Below, one piece after another: positions 34,800 through 47,525 of a stretch of DNA of 64,000 nucleotides. Within the stretch, counting starts at the first letter, position 1. Every line of letters begins with the position of its first letter. Under the pieces are notes generated by a model. That model was not told where the DNA came from and made no database searches. It saw only the letters and a list, made by a program, of their open reading frames with translations. A program made the translations under genes and the position numbers. The stretch comes from Amphiduros pacificus (taxonomy: Eukaryota; Annelida; Polychaeta; Phyllodocida; Hesionidae): assembly GCA_949316495.1 (NCBI GenBank), contig OX439004.1, forward strand, positions 5,566,185 to 5,630,184, written 5' to 3'.

Positions 34800-35800
34800 T
34801 ACACATCTGAATTGAATCTGAATTGACTAATATTAGGTCATATACTGTAACCAGGGCTATATTATATCAACAGGTTCACAATTGCACCGATATTGGGTTC
34901 AAAATCGGATTCAAATGAACCAAATAATTGGTTCAAAATATTTTTTAGCCAAAAGTAATGTATCAAGCAGTTCCAGGTCTGTGAACCCGATTTCAGGTTC
35001 TGGTTCATTTGAACCAAAATCTCCTTCACGTCAGTTTTACATTGTTGGTTTATACGATTTTTACATAATTTAACATTCAATTGTAATTCCAATGCATTTC
35101 TTTTCATAAAACAAACAATATTTTGGCAGCTATGTTCTAATATTTGCTCCAATCACTGAATTACTAGTTTGTTTACATTACTCCAGTATTTGACCCTTCT
35201 GAACTCGTTACACTGGGGTTCTGATGGGAATTGCTTTGCAACGTCATGAGGCAACAATGGGAATTTTGTAACATCATGGTGCAATATTTTTACATTGTGA
35301 AGCACTTGACAGGCAATAAGGCATTTTTGCAGCAGTTAAAGAAAAGTTCAATGCAAAATATAAGCATGAAAAAAATAACATCCAAGCACACTATGGACCT
35401 TGCTTGAGATCTAAGCACAAACTTTTGATGTAAGTAAAATATTTTTGATTGAAATTGTTCTTAAAAACGGATTTGACTCTTGATATTTAAGCACACACTT
35501 GAAATCTAAGCATAAAGCCCTGGTTTGAACCAAGTATTGGTGTTGAACACCGAATTTGACCCTAAAATATTGGTTTTGCATAAAGGGCTCAAAAACCCAA
35601 AATTGGAGTTTGAACCTGATATTGGTGTTGAACTTGTTCATACAATACTTTTGGTTCAAATTTGGTGTTGAACACCGATCATGAACCCATAATATTGGGT
35701 TCATAATTTTGAACCCGTTGATGCAATTCAGCCCGGGTGTCTGACACACATACTGACCAATCAGTACAAAACAAAACCTGCTATGGAGGGTAGTAGCGGG
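34800..35800. mobile_element. Inverted-repeat element inserted in a D3 repeat copy
   Basis: An element of about 881 bp (34854-35734) starts GGGCTATATTATATCAACAG and ends with the near-complement (CGTTGATGCAATTCAGCCC). The arms share GGGCT..ATT..ATCAAC.GGTTCA. Its flanks join as ACTGTAACCA then GGTGTCTGACA, which is exactly how the uninterrupted D3 copy reads at 48926-48946. The target duplication is too short to be sure of (0-3 bp). Inside, many GGTTCAAAA / TTTTGAACC words in both directions crowd the two ends. No protein is encoded. Confidence 0.75.
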
Positions 35801-35837
35801 TGGTTCAGAACAACATTTTGGTTGTATGTGTTGTATG

Positions 35838-36150
35838 TTTATTTGTTTGTTTGGGGTTTTACATCACTTTCAACATTATTTCAGTCATTTCATGATGAGA
35901 CCTACTTGTAGCAGATATAGTGCTGCATCACTGGATTGTCATTTCACAGGTCCTTGACATGACAACCCATCCAGTCACAGATTTACAAGGACAACGGGTT
36001 AACCCTTTGGCACAGGCCTCAGCTCATGTGTGAAATTGTATCATGAATTAAATCTCGGCATGGCCGGGGATCGAACCCACAACCTTGGATCACCACAGAT
36101 GAACTGGTGCTATTATACTGGCACTCTAGCCAACTGTGCCACGGCCTATG
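35838..36150 (-). mobile_element. SINE-A, fullest copy
   Basis: On the minus strand this runs from the tRNA-like head (A box GGCACAGTTGGCTAGAGTGC, B box GGGTTCGATCCCC) through the body to the 3' tail GTGATGTAAAACCCCAAACA with further CAAA repeats. It gives the family layout used for the other copies: head about 85 bp, body about 170 bp and tail about 50 bp. RNA polymerase III would transcribe it from the head, and movement would need a LINE enzyme. Confidence 0.92.
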
Positions 36151-36728
36151 GTCCTATGTGATGTATGTGCAGTGAATAGTACAAAATACACTGCATCGGA
36201 TAGTAAAATATATATGTTGGTCTTAATTGAATATAAAGATACAGTACAGTGCAAACTATATATTTACTGAACTATATATGAAGAGAATAGTACAAAACAA
36301 ATTGGTTTACACTACAAATGCACCAGCAGTGGGTATATAAGACAAGGTAAGATTGTATGCATGCAGTTTATTGGTGTTGTGAGACTTTTTTATATCATGA
36401 AAATATCATTGTAATATATGATCGTTGAACTATTTTTGTTAATAATATAATTTTCAACTATTGGTATATTGAATCGAAAAATATATAATATTATTTTGTA
36501 CATTTAATGTTAGTATATGACAAGAAAGGTGCACAGCATTTTCACAGATATAAACTATTTTGTGGTACGCGTGAGACTCATATATATCTCATTCCTAATC
36601 CATATATATACTCCATTTTTGTGCTATTTTGGGTCTACCACCATCTGCGTCCTGGACAAATACAAGGCATTGTGACCTTTAACAATCTAGCCAAAGAGCG
36701 AACATCCCTTTTGATTTTGTGTTACTAA
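36151..36728. other. No gene seen
   Basis: AT-rich. A 73-codon frame at 36507 has no motif. Near 36185-36310, ACTACAAATGCACCAGCAGT and GGGTATATAA recall the edge of the 33-kb minisatellite. Confidence 0.4.
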
Positions 36729-37042
36729 GTGTAGGATAAGGTATGGTCACATGATCATTGTGCAGTATAATGGTTGGACTCACAAAAGACTGTAACTGAT
36801 TTGAGTACATATTCTGAAGTTCAACTTTGATATCAGGAAATGAATATATATTTCATGCCTATCACATGGTATAATCAATTTCAATTTCTCCAAATTTCAA
36901 CAGTGAATATACAAAGCCATTTACTTAATATCACAAATTGGATAAGTAATAAATGAGTCTTGATATCAAATTCTCACCGTCATATACTGTTTGGATAACA
37001 AAATAATCACCACATACACAAGCAGTATCAAAACTAAAATAT
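36729..37042 (+). repeat. Dispersed repeat D2, copy 1
   Basis: Matches the reverse complement of 53246-53588. Shared words are GGATAAGGTATGGTCACAT, ATATACTGTTTGGATAACAA, AATAATCACC and AAGCAGTATCAAAACT. Class unknown. Confidence 0.8.
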
Positions 37043-38394
37043 ATGCCCTCAACTCATATTGCCCAAACCCAAGCAAGAGAAGTGGCCTTTTTGGCAGCAG
37101 GATATCACTTGGACATACTCGTCACATTTAAATGAGAAGTCTTTGGCAATTTTGTCTTAGTGATTATATTGGTTGTGTGCAGATACAAATCATTTGTCTT
37201 TTTGATAAAAAAAATGATTTCACAATATTGTAATGGCCCAATAATTATTTGTTTTCTAAATGTGTATATTAAAACCAAAATAATTAAAGCATTCAGGAAA
37301 TGAGGTTTTCAAGCACCTTTTCCTTGCACAATATAAATGTTTATACCCCAAAATTGTGATAAAGAGTAATTACCCATCATATTTCCCCTTCTGCTAAAAT
37401 CCAAATCATCCATTGGACACTTTGTCAACAATCATTGTTTAGCTTACCAATGATTTTGTGCAAACACGTGCTGTATAAAGTCTTTGAGACACCTTTAAAT
37501 TGGGACAATGGCGTGATTTGGCTTACAGAGCCCTGTTAGTCCATTAATGCTTGTCCAATGGTACAGGTCTAACACCACAATAGAGATCACATGATTTTAT
37601 ACATGTCGCCACTTGGTGGTCAAAAGAGTACAGGCAGTATTTGGCACTTTCGGCAAAACATAATAAACATAGTCAATGTAATTTGGTTGATTTTAGTGAG
37701 ATAGATTGCTTGTGTCAGTTTCATGGCCACATATCATTTAATCATACCCCAAACCTCTGTAAAATTGATTGTGACCTCTGTGTTTTCATGAATGCTTTAA
37801 CTAAAAACAACATACATTTATTTTTTTAACAAATACCATGGCACTATGTTACTTGACTTGGCAGGACATAAGTTAAAATATTCATTAATCTTACATTGAT
37901 CAACTAATATAATTGGATTACTAATGAAAGAAAAGGCCTTTATGTCTGAATAAAACACTTTGTGTAGAGGCAAAACACCAGTTTAGATTTTTTTTGTAAT
38001 TCTTAAACTTCATTCCCACTTCACAAAAATCTGCTTCTATAACATGGTCAAAAATGTCTTCTCCTCCATCAGTAAAACATTGGAGTTGTTATTAAGTAAT
38101 TCCTGACATATCTAATGTCACATTTGAGTTGGGCCCCGGCCGGGAAATAAGAATCGGTCAACGCCAGGTTGCTGTAACTTTGGTCACATTTTTGTGGACA
38201 CCACCACATGGCACATGCAAAATTGAATGATATATTGAATGAGATATCTGCATCATCTGACAGACGTCTGTGGGAACCATTAGGATTATCTGACCATGTA
38301 CTTGGAATAGAATAAAATCCTATGATAAAAAGTGATGATAAAAAAAAATAAAAATAAATCACTTTAAGCTTTTTCAATTCCACCAACTGGAGAA
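37043..38394. other. No firm gene; one signal-anchor-like frame at 38069-38386 (minus)
   Basis: Mostly AT-rich non-coding sequence. The minus-strand 105-codon frame is described separately. Confidence 0.4.
38069..38386 (-). CDS. Doubtful small frame with an N-terminal membrane segment
   Basis: The 105-residue frame starts MVELKKLKVIYFYFFLSSLF, a positively charged start followed by about 18 hydrophobic residues. It continues with two possible N-glycosylation sites (NGS near residue 37 and NIS near residue 51) and several cysteines (CAMWWCPQKC). This shape suits the first exon of a type II membrane or secreted protein. Against it: the start lies in an A/T-rich run, there is no neighbouring exon I can recognise, and no family matches. 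Probably chance. Confidence 0.15.
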   Translation of the reverse strand: MVELKKLKVIYFYFFLSSLFIIGFYSIPSTWSDNPNGSHRRLSDDADISFNISFNFACAMWWCPQKCDQSYSNLALTDSYFPAGAQLKCDIRYVRNYLITTPMFY

Positions 38395-38780
38395 ATTATA
38401 ATTTATAATGTGATATGACTTTTCTGAGGTTGCGAAACATGTGAACTAACTTTTCTGAGGTCGTGGAGCATGTGATATGACTTTTCAGAGGTTGTGGAAC
38501 ATAGGAGAAACTGCATTACAACCATTCTGAGGCATTTGATGACTTTTCCTTGTGGAGCATGTGATCTGACCTTTCAGAGGTCATGCATTTGATGTGTGAC
38601 TGAACTTTGGTCCTGGAGCCTATGACATGACCTTTTGGATGTGGTGGAGCAAGTGATTTGAATTTATTGATGTCGTGGATAATATATGAGTGTACTTAGG
38701 TCATGGAACATAAGATATGACTTAAATGAGGTCATGGAACATAAGATATGACTGTACTAATAGATCAATTTACATTACTG
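38395..38780. repeat. Decayed minisatellite, about 33-bp units
   Basis: Words such as ATGTGATATGACTTTTCTGA, GGTTGTGGAACAT and GGTCATGGAACATAAGATA recur with gaps and substitutions. Old, not homogenised. Confidence 0.65.
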
Positions 38781-38905
38781 GACTGTTTTGCAGCATGGTA
38801 TATGTTAATATATAGCTTGGTGCATTTCAAATACAATATATGTTATTTTGCCAACATGCTTAGAATTGCCAACATGCTTAGAAAAGATCTTGATATTAAG
38901 GAGGA

Positions 38906-39722
38906 AATGCATAGCCACTACTAGGACAGAGACATGCATAGCCACGACAAGGACAGAGACATGCATAGCCACTAGTAGGACAGAGACATGCATAGCCACT
39001 ACTAGGACAGAGACATGCATAGCCACTACTAGGAGAGAGACATGCATAGCCACTACTAGGACAGAGACATGTATAGCCACTACTAGTACAGAGACATGCA
39101 TAGCCACTAGTAGGACAGAGACATGCATAGCCACTACTAGGACAGAGACATGCATAGCCACTACTAGTACAGAGACATGCATAGCCACGACAAGGACAGA
39201 GACTTGCATAGCCGCTACTAGGACAGAGGCATGCATAGCCACTACTAGGACAGAGACATGCATAGCCACTACTAGGAGAGAGACATGCATAGCCACTACT
39301 AGGACAGAGACATGCATAGCGACTACTTGGACAGAGACATGCATAACCACGACAAGGACAGAGACATGCATAGCCACTACTAGGGCAGAGACATGTATAG
39401 CCGCTACTAGGACAGATACATGCATAGCCACTACTAGGACAGAAACATGCATAGCCACGACAAGGACAGAGACATGCATAGCCACTACTAGGAGAGAGAC
39501 ATGCATAGCCACTACTAGGAGAGAGACATGTATAGCCACGACTAGTACAGAGACATGTTTAGCCACTACTAAGAAAGAGACATGCATAGCCACTACTAGG
39601 ACAGAGACATGCATAGCCACTACTAGGACAGAGACATGCATAGCGACTACTCGGACAGAGACATGCATAGCCACGACTAGGACAGAGACATGCATAGCCA
39701 CTACTAGGACAGAAACATGTAT
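38906..39722. repeat. 27-bp minisatellite, about 30 units, open on both strands
   Basis: The unit reads ACATGCATAGCCACTACTAG followed by GACAGAG. Variants (ACGACAAGG, GGAGAGAG, GTACAGAG) recur in a patterned way, suggesting higher-order copying. Nine codons per unit keep a 295-codon plus frame (repeats of CIATTRTET) and a 298-codon minus frame (repeats of MHVSVLVVA) open at once. Simultaneous openness on both strands is what a satellite gives, so neither is called a gene. Confidence 0.96.
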
Positions 39723-41250
39723 AATAATTAGTTAATGAACCATGTATAGCCATAATAGCTATAATATGCATATACATACATAGTCATAGCTAGAAACAAT
39801 ACCATATTTTGCCACGAGTAGAATATAAAATTGAGTGCGGTCTTCGGAACCTGACTTAAAACAACGAACATGTCAAATATTTGGTAAAATAGAATTCTAA
39901 TGGCAATTTGCACACAAGGTATTATACAACCCGTCGGAACTGTCTACGATCTCTCCTTTGTGCTTGCAAGATAAAGGGAAAGGAAAGTTTAAAACTTCTT
40001 TCATTTAATTGTACTGCAGCATAATCGACATTGTCACATTTTATAAAAGTTCACTTCGTAAAAGTATCGAATTTGATATCAAACCTCAAAGGAAAAAATA
40101 TGGATAACTTTGTGGCAAGTTCAATGTTAAGCCGCCTTTTCCCAGAATGTAATGCTAACTGCTTTATTCAAACTCAAGCAAACTAATGACAAATATATTT
40201 TCACCAACCAGCGGCACAGTCTGCTTTACAGAATATTGGTTTGTTTGCCCTGAAAGCTCGAATGGCAAATGCCGGTAATTTTAACTGCAGTCCTGAAATG
40301 TGATCTTTAGAGAGCGCTTTGAGATGTGCAATGGATGAATGGCTTGCTTATGTGCCACCAACTGCTTCTTTTCAATATCCCTTCATTTCATTATGACTGA
40401 CACATCGCTGTGATGTCTCTGCTAGAAAAAGGCCAGGCCCTATCCTAAACGGTTCCTGATTTCTCCTGCATAATTCATTCCCACATCCGTTTCATTCTTG
40501 TTAATCAAAAATCCATTTGCCCGGGACAGATACTGATCTAGATTCCGATACTTATTTTTAAAATCTTGATTGGATCATAATTGTATTCAAAGGGGTAAAT
40601 TCAACATATCTGTTACAGTAATAATCTCTCGCATTTAATGTGTACATAACTGATAATTGTATCATTTGCTTATTTTTGAACATGTATGAAAAACCAAACA
40701 TATTGTTTTCATTACATTCTAGATTACACCCCCAACAGCTCATATAAATTGCTCCATTCCTTTAATATATGTTGATATTATTTACAAAGGGGCATACACC
40801 AGGGTTAAGTCCCGTCAGGCATAGAATCAAACTATCCTTCTGTACGTGGACAATTCCTTATTGAGTATTATCTCACAATAGGACTAGTACTAAATGTTTC
40901 TTTTCTTATGAACAAGATGGATAGAACAGGTGAATGCTTATTATGGTCTGATATGATATGATTGATATTGGTGTGAGTCAATGTAATTGAATGTCTCTAA
41001 AGTAAAGTACTTGAGAGACAAGGAAGTCTGCTTTAGAGTGAATTAATATGTTTTTACACTTTGAATAAGGAAGAGTCTTATCAAGATGACATTCATTTAA
41101 TGCTGCATTTGATCGATTCTTTAATGCCAACACGGTTTGGTGTCAATTAATATTGAATTCCTTTGCATTCCCGAGTACAGAGCCCAAGATGTTTTGAAGA
41201 AGGTCATAAATGAAAGGGTCTTGCCAATACCTTACTTGTAACGTTTATGC
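39723..41250. other. No gene seen
   Basis: Unique AT-rich sequence, short frames only. Confidence 0.45.
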
Positions 41251-41347
41251 AGAAGACAAAGCTTCCGGATATATAGACAAAGTTTCTGGATATATAGACA
41301 AAGCTTCCGGATATATAGACAAGACTTCCGGATATATAGACAAAGCC
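41251..41347. repeat. 22-bp repeat, about 4.3 units
   Basis: The unit is CTTCCGGATATATAGACAAA or close to it, with one TTTCTGG variant. Confidence 0.92.
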
Positions 41348-43017
41348 TGATTAGAAAACATCTCAATGTTTTCTATCGCTTAAATGCATGGAAATCTGTG
41401 TACTTAATTGATTTATGTGGATGACAAAATATGAATGAATATTTCTTAGTTGGATCTGCCATGGTGAATGAACTTTCAGTGTACACATACTAGTACCCTG
41501 AAAGCTATATTTTATTTCCTTATTAGTATCATAGACAAAGGGAGAAATCTGAGGATTCTGTCTTTTATTCTAACATGGATATATTCATATTAAATATTAC
41601 GCTCATTCAAAGAGATGATTTTGAATATTGAAATCTTGCAATTTATTCATGTTTATATAAAGACTTTAACAAAACATTGCTTTTTAGCGATTTCCAAGGG
41701 TGGAACAGAATTATGTTTACTCTGAAAAAGTTTTAATAATTATTGTCATTAAAATGGCATTATTTGATAGACTGTAATGATTAAAAGCAATATTTAAGCA
41801 TACTGATGTGCAGATCATTCTCTTCTTAAATAAAGAGGCAACTCATCAGTCTTATAACAGATACATTCAGATACCTTTGTGTTTGACGAGGTGCAGTATT
41901 TACACAGGACGTGCTGGTCCATACATCATGTTCAAGCTTAAAATGGCCTTGTTTAGCTAAATCTAAATGCCTTCCAGAACCGGTTTGGATGAGGGTGCAT
42001 CATATATTGATGGCTTTTCCTTGTTACATTTTTATTTAATGGGAAAAAAGATAACTTTCTTTTTTCATATTAGTCCAAGTCACTTTAACATTAGGGTCTC
42101 GAGTTTGACTGACGTGCAGGTCAAGACCTGAATAGACCTTGGCACAGTGCATACATTTAAGTTCAGAATCTTAAATCTCAAGAATATACCCTCATTCTCG
42201 CAATTTGCGTTTTTGTCTTCCAGAACCAATTAAATGCTTACTTGATCTTTGTCTATTTTGCATCTTTTTTCTGAATTAGTGCCTTAAAGTGCAGCACACA
42301 CTGCCCCTTAAGGATACGAGGCATGATATATTTCTATCTTTCCATTGTTTTACCCAATAATATTTTTGTCCACAAAGCAGAACGTTGTCAATATAATCGA
42401 ATATTTCCAAAATATCCAAAAAAAAAAAAAAAAAAAAAAAAACTCAACAAAGGTTATTTCATAGTACAATTCAAAATATCACCTGTTGAGATTCCAATGA
42501 CCGGTTGGGACAAGCACTTTGTCATACTACAGGTGTAAAAGAAGAGTGACACGTGTTAGTGAGTTGTGTTTCACTTCAGCAAGTTCTCTATGACAAGTTA
42601 TTAAAGATCGGTTTGTGTTATCATTCATAGATGAAAATGCAAACGTAAAGTTTTAAAGTTGCAGTGGGGACATATATGTATGTGTTAATGTATGTATTCG
42701 CAGAATAGAATGATAACATACAAAATTAAAGTATCTGTCATGTATTATTTATGAAATAAAAAAGCCCTTATGGTGCAGCTTATAAAATGCTTTTTGTATT
42801 TTGTCTATAAAGGTCAGAATTAATTTGAGGTAAAGCTTGGCTTAAGCTTCCGGTTCTTTCCCATTTCCCTTCCGGTTTTTTCTCATTAGGGTTTATTTCC
42901 TTTATGGAAATCAACATAAGAATCCTGACTAGTTTTTCAGGGGGCGAGATATGGCGTAAGTACCCAATGTTAAAGCCTTATGGTCTCATATGCAGTGGGA
43001 TGCAGCCTGTTTGAAAA
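41348..43017. other. No gene seen; A-run at 42419-42440
   Basis: A 22-base A-run follows ATATCCAAA and could be a retroposon tail, but no body was recognised upstream. Otherwise nothing. Confidence 0.45.
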
Positions 43018-43073
43018 CACGACACGACACTACACGACACGACACGACACGACACGACACTACACGACACGAA
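43018..43073. repeat. Pentanucleotide (ACACG)n
   Basis: About eleven units of ACACG, with ACACT variants. Confidence 0.95.
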
Positions 43074-43199
43074 CGACGTAGTTCATATGTTTATAATTCA
43101 GAATGGATAATTTTATTAGGGGATAGGGTGGGGTATATTGAAAATATTTGGTTGGAAAAGTATATCATCGACATGTCAGATTGTTTGTTTGGGTTTTCA

Positions 43200-44630
43200 C
43201 GTTACATTCAATGTAATAATAACAATGTGAGTTACAATGTATCTGTGGTATTGATGTTGAACACTATGATATACAATGTATCTGTGGTATTGATGTTGAA
43301 CACTATGTGAGATACAATGCATCTGTGGTATTGATGTTGAACACTATGAGGTACAATTTACATGTGGTATTGATGTTAAATACTATGTGAGATACAATGT
43401 ATCTGTGGTATTGATGTTAAATACTATGTGAGATACAATGTATCTGTGGTATTGATGTTGAACACTATGAGATACAATCTATCTGTGGTATTTATGTTGA
43501 ACACTTTTAGATACAATGTATCTGTGGTATTGATGTTAAATACTATGTGAGATACAATGTATCTTTGGTATTGATGTTGAACACTATGAGATACAATCTA
43601 TCTGTGATATTAATGTTGAACACTATGTGAGATACAATGTATCTTTGGTATTGATGTTGAACACTATGAGATACAATGTATCTGTGGTATTGATGTTGAA
43701 CACTATGTGAGATACAATGTATCTGTGGTATTGATGTTGAACTCTCTGTGAGATACAATGCATCTGTGGTATTGATGTTGAACACTATGAGATACAATGT
43801 ATCTGTGGTATTGATGTTGAACACTTTTAGATACAATGTATCTGTGGTATTGATGTTAAATACTATGTGAGATACAATGTATCTGTGGTATTGATGTTGA
43901 ACACTATGTGAGATACAATGTATCTGTGGTATTGATGTTGAACACCATGTGTGATACAATGTATCTGTGGTATTGATGTTGAACACTGTGAGATACAATG
44001 TATCTGTGGTGTTGATGTTGAACACTATGTGAGATACAATGTATCTGTGGTATTGATGTTAAACACTATGTGAGATACAATGTATCTGTGGTATTGATGT
44101 TAAATACTATGTGAGATACAATGTATCTGTGGTATTGATGTTGAACACTGTGAGTTACAATGTATATGTGGTATTGATGTTAAACACTATGTGAGATACA
44201 ATGTATCTGTGGTATTGATGTTAAATACTATGTGAGATACAATGTATCTGTGGTATTGATGTTGAACACTGTGAGTTACAATGTATCTGTGGTATTGATG
44301 TTAAACACTATGTGAGATACAATGTATCTGTGGTATTGATGTTAAATACTATGTGAGATACAATGTATCTGTGGTATTGATGTTGAACACTGTGAGATAC
44401 AATGTATCTGTGGTATTGATGTCGAACACTGAGATACAATGTATCTGTGGTATTGATGTTGAACGCTATGAGATACAATGCATCTGTGGTATTGATGTTG
44501 AACACTATGTGAGATACAATGCATCTGTGGTATTGATGTTGGACACTATGAGATACAATGTATCTGTGGTATTGATGTTGAACACTATGAGATACAATGC
44601 ATCTGTGGGAGTAATGCTGAACACTGTGTG
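43200..44630. repeat. Satellite of 37-41-bp units, about 36 copies
   Basis: The unit contains GAGATACAATGTATCTGTGG and TATTGATGTTGAACACTAT, with a 2-5-base length change at the join (ACTATGTGAG, ACTATGAG, ACTGTGAG, ACTTTTAG). Blocks of several units repeat as a group between about 44080 and 44400 (TTAAATACT, GAACACTGTGAGTTAC, TTAAACACT), a higher-order pattern. ATACAATGTAT is a short inverted repeat in each unit. Confidence 0.96.
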
Positions 44631-46261
44631 ATGCTGTTCTACATTTGTCGGCCACATTGGAGGTGATTTACCAAGGTGACATTTAGATTGCAAGAGAGCA
44701 AGAGATTCGAGACTGAGATGACACAGAGACTGATAACCCACCCTGCTGATTAGATGTGTGTGAAGCTTGTGACCTATTCATTGTTCACAGTTAATCTTTT
44801 AGATTTTTTTAATTGATAGATTAGGATCAGATCTCTAAAATTTCGTTCAAATATCACTAAGCCACATTTTTTGGAATATTATATTAAAAAATCCTTGTGT
44901 TTAATAATCTAGTAGTCCAACGTGGTACTATCCTGCTAATGACAATTTTACCGGAAAAACCCTTTACAACTAGCATTGCGCGAGCCACACATCCATAAAA
45001 AAATGACCTTTGAATTGACTTGCGCTGGTTTTATTTAGCCGACCCAGCTTTACTAGGCCTCTTCAATACAGGTGTAAAAGTGAGCCCGATGCAAAGGAGA
45101 GTATTTTCAGCCGAGTATATTTTGAAATTTCCAATGTGATGGTAAACAAACCTTCAAAACTAACGTTATGGGACCCCCTCATCCATCACAAAAACATGAA
45201 TGATCTTTGATTTGACATGCGCTGGTTATTGCTTAACTTAGTATATTTTGACACTTCCATTGTGCTGGAACATGAACTTCCTTCAAAGCCAACATTATGG
45301 GATCCCCAACCGCCACCGAAATATTGGTGAGGTGCTTGTCTAATTTTTGCGCTTAGTTTATAGAATATATCTTACTTTATTTGCATGGTTTTCTCTGATA
45401 CAATGCGCCACAAAGTAACGGCCTGGTGATGTTTTGAACAATGTTTTGCAATTCTGATTTATCTATTCAGAAAAGAATCGGAATAATTAACTGAGAACAG
45501 TGAATAAGTCACGAACGTCACACCCCTACAGGATTAGTCTGCCCGAAATCGTTCATCTACATAATGGAGAAATGTCTGTAATAGCCAACAGCTTGACTTG
45601 TTTTTAGATCAGAATACCCAAATGTGAGGTAATGGAGTTTTGCACGGTTTCTCAAATCAAGTTGAGGTTGGTGAAGTTAGGTCTACTGCCAGGGGATTGC
45701 GTCCATGTTACGCCACATGGCGCGGCGCCACGGCGCCATGATGCAACATCATTTGACCCTAACAAAGTTGATTGACCCTGAATTGACAATCTTTTATGTT
45801 TTGCTGGTGTTCTGTGTTGCGTCAAACTCCGTAGGACAATCTTTGATTAAGCTTCTACCAGAGTTGTTTGAACATTCTGAAAGTCAACACAGGCGGAAGT
45901 GATTTAAACTGCTTCCGGCCATTATAACCAAGCTTCAAATGGTCTCATCGTTAGGTTCGATAAAGTTCTATAAAAAAGAGCTATTGACTGCATTGACTGG
46001 ATCATAACATTTCCTCAAGGATGAATGAATGAATGAATATATTTCACTGACGTTTTCGTTTTAAGAAATTCGTATCTTATTGCGAGACATGAAATGTAAA
46101 TTCTCATGAATTCAATCGATGCTACACAGCATAACAGAGGTAGACTGTCTAATAATGTGCATGGGGGGAGGAGCTTGTCTGCAAATTTACTAGCTACCTG
46201 GAGTTTTTCATAATTCCTTAAATGTGAAAACAATGATTGGGGTTTGGGGGCAGAGGTGGAT
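44631..46261. other. No gene; three worn related segments at 44935-45330
   Basis: Around 44970, 45160 and 45285 the words AACTAGCATTGC / AACTAACGTTATGGGA / AAGCCAACATTATGGGA are followed by a CC-rich or CATCCATAAA / CATCCATCAC stretch, and TTGACTTGCGCTGG / TTGACATGCGCTGG recurs. This looks like an old tandem array with units of about 130-190 bp. The 65-codon frame at 45705 has no motif. A CpG-rich palindromic patch (GGCGCGGCGCCACGGCGCC) lies at 45719-45738. Confidence 0.45.
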
Positions 46262-46345
46262 ACGGAATCGACTACCTTTACAGCGCTATGAACAGACTTG
46301 TCTGGTATCAGCGCTATACAAATGTTATTATTATCATTTTTTTTA
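46262..46345 (+). mobile_element. SINE-B tail fragment
   Basis: CAGCGCTATGAACAGACTTG and TCTGGTATCAGCGCTATACA match the 3' part of the SINE-B copy at 57460-57592. A loose TTATTATTATC tail follows. It lies head to head with the next copy. Confidence 0.7.
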
Positions 46346-46399
46346 TTGTTATTACCTCTGTTTTTCCATAAGCGAATACAGGTAAAGGTGACATTTAAA

Positions 46400-46517
46400 A
46401 AGCGCTGATTCCAGGTTATTTCTGCTCATAGCGCTTGATAGTAACTGAATGGGATTTGAACTGGGAATCCCTGGGTCTTGAGGCGAATGCTCTAACAATT
46501 GAGCTATTCTGGCCAGT
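46400..46517 (-). mobile_element. SINE-B copy
   Basis: On the minus strand the tRNA-like head reads GAATAGCTCAATTGTTAGAG (A box), then CCCAGTTCAAATCCC (B box), and the tail contains AGCGCTGATTCC-type sequence in reverse. A second family, distinct from SINE-A in head and body. Confidence 0.78.
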
Positions 46518-47337
46518 TTTGTACTTGACTTCAGATTTGAATCACAGGTAAGGAATAGCCATGGGCGATTAAAGAGTCGAATGCGGCATCCAGTGAAAGC
46601 ATTCAAAACTTTTGAAAATTAATTGTGAAACCTACAGCCAAGCTGTGAAACACCGAAACCAAGATGGCCGAATGTTGATTGAATATTGCATCAAAATCTC
46701 TTGAAGGCCTACCAGGTAATGATACAGATATTTTGGATTTGGTGATATCATTATGAATTATGAGACAAAATGCAAAATATCAAAACGTATACTTAATTTT
46801 ATATGGTGTAAAACTATTTCATGACATGTAGGTGCATGACATTCATCGCATTTGTTCATAAAGAATTAACTTTTTTCCAGACTCACAATTTCTGATAACA
46901 TAATTATTCTCCCTTATTTCACTCCTTCCGCTCATATTAGGTATTACACAAACACTTAAGCTTCTTCAAATTCTAACAAAACCATATTTCTCACATTTAC
47001 TATATTAAGTAGGCTATGTCAGAGGCGTCAGTAAAGAGTGTTTCAGTGCTCTCCATGCTCCACCTGGTGGTAAATCAGCACGCCCTCATGAAATCGGCAC
47101 CAGAGTTTCTGGCTGGCCCTGAACAAGAGTCAGTGTTGTCACTGCTTGGGACATGGCATGTCTCCGAGAATGAATGAAATCTATGCAATATTAAATTGCA
47201 AGAGGGCCGTAGCCTGGAGAGGCGGCCCTGCAGTGTGATTGCTGTGAATTGCAATCATGTCTTGTTAAATTTGGTCATTGATTATTGCTATTGACAAATG
47301 GACTATTGTTGTTGTGAGTTGGTTAACTGAAAGGTTT
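46518..47337. other. No gene seen
   Basis: Unique sequence with short frames only. Confidence 0.45.
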
Positions 47338-47525
47338 TTTTTCCGAGACCATTCGCACCGGGTTCCCCCTACTCTTTTTGATAAGTGCTACTGGGTTCTT
47401 TAACGTGCTCTGGGATAGGGTCAGATACACGGGACCACGACGTTTTACGCCCAATCCGAGCGGGCTAGCAATAACCTTGCTGGGGGACAATTTAACCAGG
47501 CATTGTCAAAGGGGAACCTACCCAT
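47338..47525. repeat. Probable dispersed repeat, class unknown
   Basis: A GC-richer block with TGGGTTCTTTAACGTGCTCT, GGGATAGGGTCAGATACACG and GGACCACGACGTTTTACGCC. The wording resembles conserved parts of invertebrate SINEs or other interspersed repeats as I remember them. There is only one copy in this window, so this rests on recollection. Confidence 0.4.

Noticed and set aside
43543-44741. Frames with repeated SVQHQYHRYIVS-like or NINTTDTLYL-like text
   Set aside because: They come from the 37-41-bp satellite. Length changes between units shift the frame, so no steady protein exists.
46352-46606. 84-codon minus frame with RIAQLLEHSPQDPGIPSSNP
   Set aside because: This wording is the translation of a tRNA-headed SINE (SINE-B), not a gene.
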